Source: Platanthera guangdongensis
Lineage: Eukaryota; Streptophyta; Magnoliopsida; Asparagales; Orchidaceae
Assembly: GCA_039583875.1 (NCBI GenBank)
Contig: CM077167.1
Span: forward strand, 154,887,545 to 154,951,544
DNA length: 64,000 nt
Direction of reading: 5' to 3'
Part shown: positions 10,160 to 23,453 of the stretch, piece after piece
Layout of the letters: the number at the start of each line of letters is the position of its first letter
How positions within the stretch are numbered: the stretch's first letter is position 1
Made by a program: the position numbers and the translations under genes
The notes under the pieces: model-generated
Told to the model about the DNA's origin: nothing
Databases searched by the model: none
What the model saw: the letters and a program-made list of their open reading frames with translations, nothing else

Positions 10160-10672
10160 ACGACACTGGACTGGATAAAATTAGGAATGAATGTATCCGG
10201 GATAAGATAGGAGTAACACGAGACTGGATAAGTTTTAACAGTACCACACTTAGACCAGCGATGCTCTATGACTGTGTTGGGCGAAAAATGGGAGTTGCGG
10301 AGAGGAGAATGCTTGGGTGGATGTGTGGACACACGAGACTAGATAAAATAAGGAATGGATATATCAGGGATAAGACGGGAGTAGCACCAATTGCAGAGAA
10401 GATGCGAGAAGCTCGACTATGATAGTTTGGACACATACAAAGGAGACCATTATAGGCACCTGTTAGGTATTGTGGGAGTCTAGTCACTAAGCATGTTAAA
10501 CGAGGAAGGGGCAGACCAATAAAGACTTGAAATGAAACTATAAGGAAAGACATGGTGTATTTAGGCATTAGTGAGATCATGACTAAAGATAGGGTGCAAT
10601 GGTGACAAATGATCCATATAGCCGGCCCCGCTATGGTGGGATAATGGCTTGAGTGTTGTTGTTGTACATCAT
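10160..10672 (+). mobile_element. RTE-type LINE, 3' end fragment (plus)
   Basis: The plus strand encodes, with stops, the C-terminal end of an RTE-clade reverse transcriptase: MLGWMCGHTRLDKIRNGYI, then IAEKMREARL and RGRGRPIKTW. It ends in a GTTGTTGTTGTA tail, the usual short tandem end of RTE elements. A partial repeat of the DKIRN segment lies just upstream (about 10170-10215), so the 5' side is rearranged. The endonuclease and RT core are absent (5' truncation). Confidence 0.75.
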
Positions 10673-10689
10673 GTCTTTCCTTATACATC

Positions 10690-11085
10690 ATGTCATAATC
10701 TCACTAATGCCTAAATACATGTCTTTCCTTATAGCTTCATTCCAAGTTTTTTTTGGTAGCTAAACGACGCCTAACAGGTGCCTCTAATGGTCTCCTTTGT
10801 ACATGTTTGAACCATCTTAATCGAGCTTCTCACATCTTTTTTACAATTGGTGTCACTTTTGTCTTAACCTTGATACATTCATTCCTAATTTTATCCATTC
10901 TCATGTGTCCACACATCCACCTAAGAATTCTCATCTCCACAACTCCCAGTTTTTGCTCATGCACATAATTCACTGCCCAACACTCAAAACTGTATAGCGT
11001 CGTTGGTCTAATTGCAGTATGGTAAAACTTGACTTAGTTTAATGAAACTTTACGAGCACATAAGTTCCCAGATGCGCCTCTCCAC
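10690..11085 (-). mobile_element. RTE-type LINE fragment (minus)
   Basis: The minus strand reads, with stops, the same RTE C-terminal region as the neighbour: AIRPTTLYSFECWAV, MRILRWMCGHMRMDKIRNE and EARLRWFKHVQRRPLEAP. It faces the plus-strand fragment tail to tail, with TGTACAACAACA near 10665-10675 shared at the joint. The copy is independently diverged. Confidence 0.7.
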
Positions 11086-12540
11086 ATCAACAAACTTCCT
11101 TGGACTCCATGTATCATATCTTTATCTACATCTACAACTTTTTGAACTATCAATCTCAAATATTTGAAGCACTCACTGCGGGAAATATCTTATGTATCAT
11201 ATATCTTGGTTTTTTTAAAAATACGAATTTCGTATTGTTTCATGTATCTCGTTTCTTTCCCGTGCAGCACAGGGAGAGACTATAAGTAGCCCTATATACC
11301 TTATTTGTATTTTTGTTTTGAATAATCTTATGAGAAGAGAGTTGGGCCAACCATCAGAATTCCCTACAGTGTTCATCTCCCATCCTCTTCCACCGCCAAT
11401 AACCGTCAAGCAGTAACATTGATCCGACCTACCTCCTACCCACCGACTGCCTTTCCATCCGACAGGAAACCAAAGCGTAAGCAGTTGCCATCCGCGGCTC
11501 CAACCAAGATCCTATTCCAGCTACTCTCACGACCATCTAGCTCCACCCAAACGTCAATTCTCATGTCGATGCCTACACCAAAGCCTGCTTCCAACCCAGT
11601 TCAGGTCCCCGATCACCGATTTTGAAGCCTTTCTATTTAATTTCAATCTGCTCCCCATCAGGACACTAACTAACAGTATTAGCATGCTAGCATTGTATCC
11701 CCACTTTGACTGAATTGTGTTCATGATTGCTCCATCCAGCTACTGTTCATCATCCCACGCACTCAAATACTGCGTCCTGATGCAAGTTTCTCACTTATGT
11801 CATGGACAATGCAAGGCTTGACACCACAGAGAAAGAGAGAGAGCGGTCATAAATCTTGTTGTATGTATGAACTTTATAATGACCTCTTAGCGTCTACGCA
11901 CGCCATCATACTCAAGATCAAGAGCAACACAGACGACCTTCGCCCAAATTCAACTTCCACCTCTGCCACAATCCGGCTTCCGCCTCACCGCTCGCCACCA
12001 TTAATCCTTCCTTTTTCCTCAACACCCCCATTTGAGGTGTATTAACCAAGGATCCAACATCTGCCGAGGTCGCTGCCCATGCCACCCGACATCTTGAAGC
12101 CCGTATCTTCAACAATTTCTGGACCACTGCTACCACCTATGTGCACACAATCTGGATTGCTCTTGTAGGAATAGAAAGCAAAGACCTCCTCCATTGGGTT
12201 TGTGGCACCGACATATGATATCATTGTTTACACAGTCAAGTATGTCCCAAAATATATTGCATTAAATGTAAAGCGCACACACGTGCAAGGTGCGCTCATG
12301 CCAAACCTCTTGAGAGTTTGTTCCCCTCTAAGAGTCCTCTCCAATGAGAGATATCTAGTCTAGACTCCAAAAATACTCACTAAGATTCCACACCCCTTCG
12401 TATAAAGAAGGAGAAAATATATTAAATACCAAAGTGTCATTAATACATCATATGCTAAATACTAGATGCTCCTGAATGGTCAATTCTAGATCACCACTTG
12501 TAGACAGCCATCTGAAATTATGATTTTTAAGCATATTTTT
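11086..12540. other. Unassigned DNA
   Basis: Mixed composition. CT-rich parts (11380-11620 and 11930-12030) give Pro/Ser-rich frames that I do not trust. A short open stretch at 12033-12218 on the plus strand (containing EVAAHATRHLEARIFNNFW) has protein-like composition, but I do not recognise it and it has no clear start or splice sites. Confidence 0.3.
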
Positions 12541-13260
12541 ATCTTTTGATCTTTTTATTTTGCTTTCCTCATGATCTTAGATAAAAGATCTTTTTAAAAT
12601 AAGATCTAATTTTTTTTTTAATTTTTATATTTTTTATATTTTGATCTTTTTTTATCTTTTGATCTTTTTATCTTTTGATCTTTTTTACTCTTTAAAGATT
12701 CATGATTTTTTATTTTTAATTATTTTTTTTGGTATGAAATAAGTTATTAAAATAAAAAAAAAATTATAAAAAAAAAAGAAAAAAATCAAAAAAAAAAATA
12801 AAACATAAAAAATATAGACTTTATTTAACATCTTTTTTTTTTAAAATTGACTTTATGTAATATTTGTCAATATTTTTTATTTTTTATTGTTAAATAACAA
12901 AAAAAATTTAAAAAAAAATTAATAAAAAAATAAGATGATCATTTTATTTTATTTATTTATTTATTTTTTAAATAAGATGATCTTTTTTAAAAAAATATAT
13001 TTTTAAAAAATTAATAAAAAAATAAGATGATCATTTTTTTTCTTTTTATTATCATTTTCATTTTTTTAAATTTTTTTTTAAATTTTTTTTTAAAAAATAA
13101 AAAATTAAGTTAAAAATAAAAATTAAAAAATAAGATGATCATTTTATTTATTTTTTATTTTGTTTTTTTAAAAAAATTTTAAAAAATAAAAATAGAAAAA
13201 ATAAATTATAAGATGATCTTTTTATTATAATTTATTAATTAAAAGATGATGATTTTTTTT
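12541..13260. repeat. A/T low-complexity block with recurring AAGATGATCA word
   Basis: Nearly pure A and T with long homopolymer runs. The word AAGATGATC recurs (for example near 12932, 12974, 13023, 13132 and 13209), so part of the block is a loose minisatellite. Confidence 0.7.
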
Positions 13261-13889
13261 TTTAAGATTTTGAGAGGTGAAAGAGACTGCACGAGGGGAG
13301 AGGGGAGAGATGCCCAGTAAAGTCTTCTGTTGCTGCTGCTGCTGCCTTTGGTAGAGGAAGCCAGACATTCTCCAGATCTAAGGAGGGTGGAACTTTCGAA
13401 GTCTCCAATAGCAAATTTGCCAATCGAACGACAAGGACAGAGGTTTGTCCGCGATGGGGAGAGGGGAGAGTGATGCAAACCAGAGTTCAAACTTGCTAAG
13501 TCTAAGAACAAACTTAACCGGGCACAGATTAGTGAAAAAAAAACGTTTCACACACAAAAGTGATGAACAAACGGAGAGGAAAGGAGAGATCTCACCGAGC
13601 TTGCGCAGTAGCTTTTCGATCCTCCGCGGTTCGGTCACCACAAGTAAGTGAAGAAGTGGGTGGCGGATGTCTATGAAGGCGAAAGAGAAAGTTGCTGGAG
13701 TGTAGGAGGCGACGGTGGACTACAAGGGCGAGATCCGGCGGAGGGGCCAGAGCTCGGGCGGCGCAGCAAGAGGGCGGTAGGCAGAGGTGGACTACACGGG
13801 CGGCGTTACAGCGGAGAGGCCGGGGCTCGGGTGGAGTAGCTGGATCGGCGGCAGGCGGAAGTGTTGTATTAGATGATCGGCGGCGGGCG
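13261..13889. other. GC-richer stretch beside the satellite; possible gene start, unrecognised
   Basis: A run of CTG/CAG-type triplets lies at 13327-13347. On the minus strand a short frame reads VTEPRRIEKLLRKLGE up to a GGTGAGAT donor-like site near 13595, which could be a first exon, but I cannot name it. The part at 13650-13889 is GC-rich and repetitive (CGGCGG and GGTGGACTAC words). The satellite begins at about 13890 without a transition. Confidence 0.3.
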
Positions 13890-14009
13890 AAAATGTTTCA
13901 AGAAATATGATTCAATAATTACGTCTCAATATCTTTGACTCTTAAAATATGGCTCAATCATAATGGCTCAATAAATATGAACCAATAAATATAGCCCAAT
14001 ATATAAAAT

Positions 14010-16359
14010 CATAATTTTTGATCTGGTATTCCATTTTCATCCTGAAAAATATTTTTGAAAAAAGCAGGGATAAATCTATGTTAGGCAAACAGGTTTACCC
14101 GTTCGGGTTCGTTTACCGCTATATAAATTTGATGCAATAAATATAACACAAATAAATATAGCTCAATAAATATGGCTCAATAAATAAGGTGATATAAATA
14201 TGGCGCAATAAATATGACTCGATAAATACGACGATAATTTTTGTTCTGGTTGTCCATTTTCAGCCCGAAAAAGCCTATTTAAAAGTGCTCGAAATGATTT
14301 ATCTATTTGTGAACATGATTACCTATTTGGGCTTGTTTGACACTCAATAAATACGGCACAATAAATGTGGCGTAATAAATATGACAAAATAAATATGACA
14401 TAATAAATATAGGCCAATAAATATAAAACAATAAATATAGATCTAAATGATTTATCCATTGATAATCATGTTTACCCGTTCAAGCTCATTCAACACTCAA
14501 TAAATATGTTTAATAAATACTATATAATAAGTATGACGTAATAAATATATCTTAAAAAAATGGCGTAGTAAACATGGCTTAATAAATATGGCTTATTAAA
14601 TATCTTTTAATGAAAATGCCACAAAAACATGGCTCAATAATTATGTCTCAAAATATTGCTAAAAAAATATGACTCAATAAATATGACTCAATAAATATGG
14701 CATAATAAATATAGCCCAATAAATATAAAACAATAAATATTGCCATAATTTTTGATCCGGTTGTCCATTTTCAACCCCGGAAAGCCTATTGAAAAGTGCT
14801 CTGATAAATCTATCATTTAGCAAAAAGATTTTCCAGTTCGGGCTCATTTAAAGCTATATAAAAATGGCACAATTAATATTACACAAATAAATTTGGCTCA
14901 GTAAATATGACTAAATAAATATGGTCAAGGAAAAATGGCGCAATAAATATGATTCAATAAATATGACCATAACTTTTGTTCTGGTTGTCCGTTTTCAGCC
15001 CGAAAAAACTCATAGAAAAGACCTCTGAATGATTTATCAATTGGGGAACATGTTTACCTGCTCGTGCTCGTTCAACACTCAATAAATATGTTATAATAAA
15101 TGCTTCAAAATAAAAATGGTGTAATAAATATTTCTCAATAAAATTGGCGTAACAAATATGGCTCAATAAAAATGTCTTATTAAATATCTCAAATGAAAAT
15201 GCTTCAAAAAATATGATTCAATAATTATGTCTCAATAAAGATGACTCATGAAATATGACTCAATCATAATAGCTCAATAAATATGGCACGATAAATTTTG
15301 CCCAATAAATAAAGCCATAATTTTTGATCTCATTGTCCATATTCATCCCAAAAAAGACATCTCAAAAAAGCTCTGATAAATATATGTTTGGCAAACATGT
15401 TTACTCGTTAAGCCTCATTTAACACTATATAAATATGGCGTAATAAATATAACAAAAATAAATATAGCTCTGTAAATATGGCTCAATAAATATGGCCAAT
15501 GAAATATGATGCAATAAATATGACTCAATAAATATGACCATAACATTTGTTCCGGTTGTTTGTTTTTCGCCCGAAAAAGTCTATTTAAAAGAGCTCGAAA
15601 TTATGCATCCATTGGTAAACAGGTTTACCTGTTTGAGCTTATTTATTACTATATAAATATGATATAGTAAATATTGCGTTATCAGTCCGAAAAAGACCGA
15701 AAAAGGCAATGATCCGGTTGTCGGTTATCAGACCAAAAAAGACACTTAAAATAGCACATAAAGGTCTCTCCATTGGCGAACAGGTTTACCCATACGGTCT
15801 CGTTTATCTCGTAATAAATATGGCAAACAAAATCAGGCACAATAAATATGACACAATAAATATGGTGTAATAAATATGCGTTAATAAATATGGCTCAAAA
15901 CATATTGCTCAATAAATATGGAACAAAAAATATGACTCAATAACTAAGTCTTAAAAATATGGCTTAGTTAATATGGTTTAGTAAATATGATAAAATAAAT
16001 ATGGTGCATTAAATATGACTCAATAAATATGATCATAAATTTGTATTGAGTTGTCTATTTTTATTCTGGAAAAGCCCATTAAAAAGTGCTCTGAATGATT
16101 TATCCATTGGCAAACAGGTTTACCCATTCGGGCTAGTTCAATGCTCAATAAATATATTATAATAAATACTACACAATAAATATGGGGCAATAAATTTATC
16201 TCAATAAATTTGGAGCAAAAAATACGGCTCAATAAATATGGCTTATTAAATATCTCTCAATGAAAATGCTTCAAAAAATATGATTCAATAATTATGTCTC
16301 AATAAATATGATTCTTGAAATATGACTCAATCATAACGGCTCAATAAATGTGGCGCAGT
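14010..16359 (+). repeat. Reference higher-order unit (about 2.35 kb, nine sub-repeats)
   Basis: Sub-repeats begin at about 14010, 14231, 14441, 14743, 14967, 15315, 15538, 15708 and 16031. They can be told apart by details of the box: for example GATCTGG versus GATCTC after CATAATTTTT, or AACATGATTACC versus AACAGGTTTACC. The type at 14441 lacks the first half of the box. The same order returns in the unit at 20721-23089 and, inverted, in the right arm. Confidence 0.85.
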
Positions 16360-19300
16360 CCATTTTCATCCAAAAAAGAGATTCGAAAAAAGCTCGGATA
16401 AATCTATCTTTGCAAACAGGTTTACCTATTCGGGCTCGTTTAAAGCTATATAAATATGACGCAAAAAATATGATATAAATAAATATAGCTCAATAAATTA
16501 GGCCACAGAAATATGACGCAATAAATATGACTCAATAAATATGACCATAATTTTTGATCTGTTGGTCCATTTTCAGACCGGAAAGGCCCTTTTAAAAGTG
16601 CTCGAAATGATTTATCTATTGGTGAACATGATTACATGTTTGGGCTTGTTTGACACTCAATAAATATGGCACAATAAATGTGGCATAATAAATATGACAA
16701 AATAAATATAGCATAATAAATATAGCACAATAAATATAGCTCTAAATGATTTATCCAATGACAATCATGTTTACCCGTTCGGGCTCATTCAACACACAAT
16801 AAATATGTTATAATAAATATAACATAATAAATATTACGCAATAAATATATCTCAATAAATTTTGCGTAATAAACATGGCTCAATAAATATAGCTTATTAA
16901 ATATATTTTAATGAAAATGCCACAAGAAACATGACTCAATAATTATGTCACAATAACTATCACTCAAAAAATATGGCTCGATAAATATGACTCAATAAAT
17001 ATGGCATAATAAATATAGCCCTATAAATATAGAACAATAACTATAGCCATATTTTTTGATCTGATTGTCCATTTTTAGCCACAGAAAGCCTATTTAAAAG
17101 TGCTTTGATAAATCTATCATTTAACAAATAGATTTTCCCGTTCAGGATCATTTAGTGCTATATAAATATGACGTAATTAATATGACACAAATAAATATAG
17201 TTCAGTAAATATGGCTCAAAAATATGGCCAAGGAAATATGGTGCAATAAATATAATTCAATAAATATGACCATAACATTTGTTCCAGTTGTCCGTTTTCA
17301 GCTCGAAAAAACTAATTGAATAACCTCTGAATGATTCATTCATTACGGAACAAATTTACCGGCTCGGGCTCATTAAACACTCAATAAATATATTATAATA
17401 AATACTTCGAAATAAAAAGGGCGCAATAGATATTTCTCAATAAAATTGGCGTAATAAATATGACTCAATAAAAATGTCTTATTAAATATCTCTAATGAAA
17501 ATATTTCAAGAAATATGGTTCAATAATTATGTCTCAATAAAGATGACTCATGAAATATGACTCAATCATAATGACTCAATAAATATGACACAATAAATAT
17601 TGCCCAATAAATAAAGGCATAATTTTTGATCTCGTTGTCCATATTCATCCCGAAAAAGACATTTCAAAAAAACTCGGATAAATCTATCTATGGCAAACAG
17701 GTTTACCCGTTCGGGCTCGTTTAACACTATATAAATACGGCGTAATAAATATAACACAAATAAATATAGCTCAATAAATATGGCTAAATAAATAAGGCCA
17801 AATAAATATGGTGCAATAAATATGACTCAATAAATACGACCATAATTTTTGCTCTGGTTCTCCATTTCCAGCCCGAAAATGCCCATTTAAAAGTGCTCGA
17901 AATGATTTATCTATTGGCGAACATGATTACCTATTTGGGCTTGTTTGACACTCAATAAATAAGGCACAATAAATGTGTTGTAATAAATATGACATAATAA
18001 ATATAGGCCAATAAATATAGAATAATAAATATAGCTCTAAATGATGTATACATTGACAATCATGTTTACCTGTTCGGGCTCATTAAACACTTAATAAATA
18101 TGTTATAATAAATACTACATAATAAATATGACGCAATAAATATATCTCAACAAATATGGCGTAATAAACATGGCTCAATAAATATGGCTTATTACATATC
18201 TTTTAATGAAAATGCGACAAGAAACATGACTCAATAATTATGTCTCAATAAATATTGTCCAATAAATATGACTCAATAAATATGACATAATAAACATAGC
18301 CCAATAAATATAGAACAATAAATATAGCCATAATTTTTAATCCGGTTGTCCATTTTCAGCCCGGAAAGCCTATTGAAAATTGCTCAGATAAATCTATCAT
18401 TTAACAAACAGATTTTCCAGTTCGGGCTCATTTAATGCTATATAAAAATGGCGCAATTAATATGACACAAATAAATATGACGCAATAAATATTATTCGAT
18501 AAATATGACCATAACTTTTGTTCCGGTTGTCCATTTTCAGCCCGAAAAATCTCATTGAAAAGACCTCTGAATGATTTATCAATTGGGGAACAGGCTTACC
18601 TGATCTGGTTCGTTCAACGCTCAATAAAAATGTTAAAATAAATACTATGCAATAAATATGGGGCAATAAGTATATCTCAATAAATTTGGCGCAAAAAATA
18701 CGACTCAATAAATATGGCTTATTAAATATCTCTCAATTAAAATGTTTCAAGAAATATGATTCAATAATTATGTCTCAATAAATATGACTCTTGAAATATG
18801 GCTCAATCATAACGGCTCAATAAATTTGGCGCAATAAATATAGCCCAATAAATAAAGCCATAATTTTTGATCTGGCAGTCCATTTTCATCCAGAAAAATA
18901 CATTTGAAAAAAGCTCGGATAAATCTATCTTTGGCAAACAGGTTTACCCGTTCAGGCTCGTTTAACGCTATATAAATATGGTGCAATAAATATGACATAA
19001 ATAAATATAGCTCAATAAATATGACACAATAAATAAGGCCATAGAAATATGGCGTAATAAATATGACTCAATAAATATGACCATAACTTTTGTTCTGTTT
19101 GTCCATGTTCAGACCGGAAAGGCCCATTTAAAAGTGCTCAAAATGATTTATCTATTGGTGAACATGATTACCTGTTTGGGCTTGTTTGACACTCAATAAA
19201 TATGACACAATAAATGTGCCGTAATAAATATGACAAAATAAATATGGCATAATAAATATAGCCTAATAAATATAGCTCTAAATGATTTATCCAATAACAA

Positions 19301-19984
19301 TCATGTTTACCCGTTCAGGCTCATTCAACACTCAATAAATATGTTATAATAAATACTACATAATTAATATGACGCAATAAATATATCTCAATAAATTTGG
19401 CATAAAAAACATGAATCAATAAATATGGCTTATTAAATATATTGTAATGAAAATGCCACAAGAAACATGGCTCAATAATTATGTCACAATAAATATAACT
19501 CAGAAAATATGGCTCAATAAATATGATTCAATAAATATGACATAATAAATATAGCCCAATAAATATAGAACAATAAATATAGCCATATTTTTGATCCGGT
19601 TATCCATTTTTAGTCCCGGAAAGTCTATTGAAAAGTTCTCGGATAAATCTATCATTTAGCAAATAGATTTTCCCGTTCAGGCTCATTTAATGCTATATAA
19701 ATATGGCGCAGTTAATATCACATAAATAAATATGGCTCTGTAAATATGGCTCAATAAATATGGCAAAAGAAATATGGCGGAATAAATATGATTCAATAAA
19801 TATGACCATAACTTTTGTTCCGGTTGTCCGTTTTCAGCCTGAAAAAACTCATTGAAAAACCTCTGAATGATTTATCCATTGGGGAATAGGTTTACCCGCT
19901 CGGGCTCGTTCAACACTCAATAATATGTTATAGTAAATAGTTCGAAATAAAAATGGCGCATTAAATAATTTCTCAATAAAATTG

Positions 19985-20065
19985 TTTTTTTTTGTGTAAT
20001 TTTTTTTCTTTTTGTTTTTAAATATGTTTTTTTATTTACTCATTTTTTTTTTTTTTTTTTTTTGT

Positions 20066-20106
<41 letters not shown>

Positions 20107-20278
20107 TTTTTTTTTTTTTTATTTTTTCTTTATTTTTTTTTTTTATTTTTTTTTTTTTTATATCTTTTTTTTTTTTTTATTATTAAATTTTTTTTTTTTT
20201 TTTTTATCTCTAATGAAACTTTTTTTTTTTATGATTTTTTTTTCTTCAAGATATATTTTTTTTTTTTTTTATTTTTTT

Positions 20279-20316
<38 letters not shown>
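19985..20316. repeat. T-homopolymer block inside the satellite
   Basis: About 330 bp of nearly pure T, broken by short pieces such as TGTGTAAT, AAATATG, ATCTCTAATGAAA and ATGAT, which are recognisable words of the local satellite in the right order. The flanks on both sides are ordinary satellite. This looks like satellite overwritten or expanded by T runs. Confidence 0.9.
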
Positions 20317-23300
20317 CAACAATTATGTCTTAATAAAGAAAGATGACTATATATATATATTTATATCACGAAATATGGTTCAATCATAATGGCTCAATAA
20401 ATGTGACTATGAATGATTTATCCATTGACAAACATGTTTACCGACTCGGGCTCGTTCAACGCTCAATAAATATGTTATAATAAATACTATGCAATAAATA
20501 TGGGGCAATAAATATATCTCAATAAATTTGGCGCAAAAAATATGCCTCAATAAATATGGCTTATTAAATATCTCTCGATAAAAATGCTTCAAGAAATATG
20601 ATTCGAAAATTACATCTCAAAAATATGACTATTGAAATATGGCTCAATCATAATGGCTCAATAAATATGCCTCAATAAATATAGCCCAATAAATAAAACC
20701 ATAAATTTTGATTTGGTAGTCGATTTTCATCCTGAAGAAGACATTTGAAAAAATCTCGGATAAATCTATCTTTGGCAAACAGGTTTGCCCTTTCGTGATC
20801 GTTTAACGCTATATAAATATGGAGCAATAAATATAAGATAAATAAATATAGTTAAATAAATATGTATCAATAAATAAGGCCAAAGAAATTTGGCACAATA
20901 AATAGAACTCAATAAATATGACCAAATTTTTTGTTCTAGTTGTCTATTTTCAGCCCGAAAAAGCCCATTTAAAATTGCTCGAAATTATTTATCTATTGTT
21001 AAATATGATTACCTGTTGGGGCTTGTTTGATACTCAATAAATATGACATAATAAATATGGCATAATAAATATGATAAAATAAATATAGCACAACAAATAT
21101 AGAACAATAAATATAGCTCTAAAGGATTTATACATTGACAATCATGTTTACCAGTTCGGGTTCATTCAACACTCAATAAATATGTTATAATAAATACTAC
21201 ATAATAAATATGACGCAATAAATATATCTCAACAAATTTGGCGTAATAAATATGGCTCAATAAATATGGCTTATTAAATATCTTTTAATGAAAATGCCAT
21301 AAGAAACATGGCTCAATAATTATATCTCAATAAATATGGCTCAAATAATATGACTAAATAAATATGACTCAATAAATATGACATAATAAATATAGCTCAA
21401 TAAATATAGAATAATAAATATTGCCAAAAATTTTGATCTGCTTGTCCATTTTCAGCCCCAAAAAGCATATTGAAAAGTTCTCGGGAAAATCCATCATTTA
21501 GCAAATAGATTTTCTCGTTCATGCTCATTTAACGGTATATAAATATGGCGTAATTAATATGACACAAATAATATGGCTCAGTAAATATGGCTCAATAAAT
21601 ATGGACAAAGAAATATGGAGCAATAAATATGATTCAATAAATATGACCATAACTTATGTTCCGGTTGTCCGTTTTCAGCCCAAAAAACTCATTGAAAGAC
21701 CTCTGAATGATTTATCCTTTGGGAAATAGGTTTACCTGCTCGGGCTCGTTCAACACTTAATAAATATGTTATAATAAATACTTCAAAATAAAAATGACGC
21801 AATAAATATTTTCAATAAAATTGGCGTAATAAATATGGCTCAATAAAAATGACTTATTAAATCTCTATTAAAAATGCTTCAATAAATATGGTTCAATAAT
21901 TATTGTTTAATAAAGATGACTCATGAAATATTGCTCAATCATAATGGCTCAATAAATATGACATAATAAATATTGCCGAATAAATAAAGCCATAATTTTT
22001 GATCTCGTTGTCCATATTCATCCCGAAAAAGTCATTTCAAAAAAACTCGGATAAATCTATCTTTGGCAAACAAGTTTACCCATTCGCGCTCGTTTAACAC
22101 TATATAAATATGACGTAATAAATATGACACAAATTTAATATAGCTCTGTAAATATGGCTCAATAAATATGGAAATGAAATATGACGCCATAAATATGGCT
22201 CATTAAATATGACAATAACTTTTGTTCCGGTTGTCTGTTTTCTGCCTGAAAAAGCCCATTTAAAAGAGCTCGAAATTATCTATCCATTGGGCAACAGGTT
22301 TACCTATTTGGGCTTATTTATTATTATATAAATATAACACAGTAAATATGACATTATCACCCCAAAAAAGCCCAAAAAAATCGGAAAAAGTAAATGTTCT
22401 GTTTGTCGATTATCAGCCCGAAAAAGCCAATTAAAAAGTGCACATAAAGGTCTATCCATTGACGAACAAGTTTACCCATTCGGGCTTATTTATCGCTCAA
22501 TAAATATGGCCAAAAAATCAGGCGCAATAAATATGCTGTAATAAGAAGTAACATAATTAATATGGTGTAACAAATATGCGTTACTAAATATGGCTCAAAA
22601 AAATTGCTCAATAAATATGGCACAAGAAATATGACTCAATAACCAAGTCTCAATAAATATGACTTAGTAAATATGATAAAATAAATATGACGCATTAAAT
22701 ATGACTCAATAAATATGATAATAACTTTGGATTTAGTTGTCTATTTTTATCCTCGAAAAGACCATTAAAAAGTGCTCTGAATGATTTATCCATTGGCAAA
22801 CAGGTTTACCCACTAGGGCTCGTTCAATACTGAATAAATATGTTATGATAAAAATTACGCAATAAATATGGGCCAATAAACATATCTCAATAAATTTTGC
22901 GCCAAAAAAATGGCTCAATAAAAATGACTTATTAAATATCTCTCGATGAAAATATTTCAAGAAATATGATTCAATAATTACGTGTCAATAAATATGACTT
23001 TTGAAATATGGCTCAATCATAATGGCTCAATAAATATGGCGCAATAAATATAGGCCAATAAATAAAACCATAATTTTTGATCTGGTAGTCCACTTTCATC
23101 CAAAAAAAGATATTTGAAGAAAGTTCGGATAAATCTATCTTTGGCAAACAGGTTTACCTGTCCGGGATCGTTTAACACTTTATAAATATGGCGCAATAAA
23201 TATAATATAAATAAATATAGCTCAATAAATATGCATCAATAAATAAGACCAAAGAAATATGACGCAATAAATATTACTCAATAAATATGACCATAATTTT

Positions 23301-23453
23301 TGTTCTGCTTGTCCATTTTCAGCCAGGAAAAGTCAATTTAAAAGTGCTCGAAATGATTTACCAATTGGTGAACATGATTGCCTGTTTGGGCTTGTTTGAC
23401 ACTCAATAAATATGACATAATATCTATCCATTGGTCAACAGGTTTACCCGTTC

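Larger units (their letters stand above)
13890..23453 (+). repeat. Hierarchical A/T-rich satellite, left arm
   Basis: Three levels are visible. The 14-bp micro-unit is AATAAATATGGCTC and variants (last four bases differ). Runs of these follow a conserved box of about 110 bp containing CATAATTTTTGATC, TCCATTTTCAGCCCG and GGTTTACCCGTTCGGGCTCG, giving sub-repeats of 170-350 bp. Nine sub-repeat types follow in fixed order to form a higher-order unit. The word CCATTTTCAT or a one-base variant of one type recurs at 14031, 16360, 18880, 20721 and 23090, giving spacings of 2329, 2520, 1841 and 2369 bp. The 60-90-residue frames inside are by-products of the repeat. Confidence 0.95.

Noticed and set aside
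13378..13641. Host gene exon on the minus strand (VTEPRRIEKLLRKLGE)
   Set aside because: A donor-like site exists, but I recognise no family and see no continuation; kept only as a remark in the unassigned stretch.
20012..20389. Phe-rich protein of 125 codons
   Set aside because: Translation of the T-homopolymer block.
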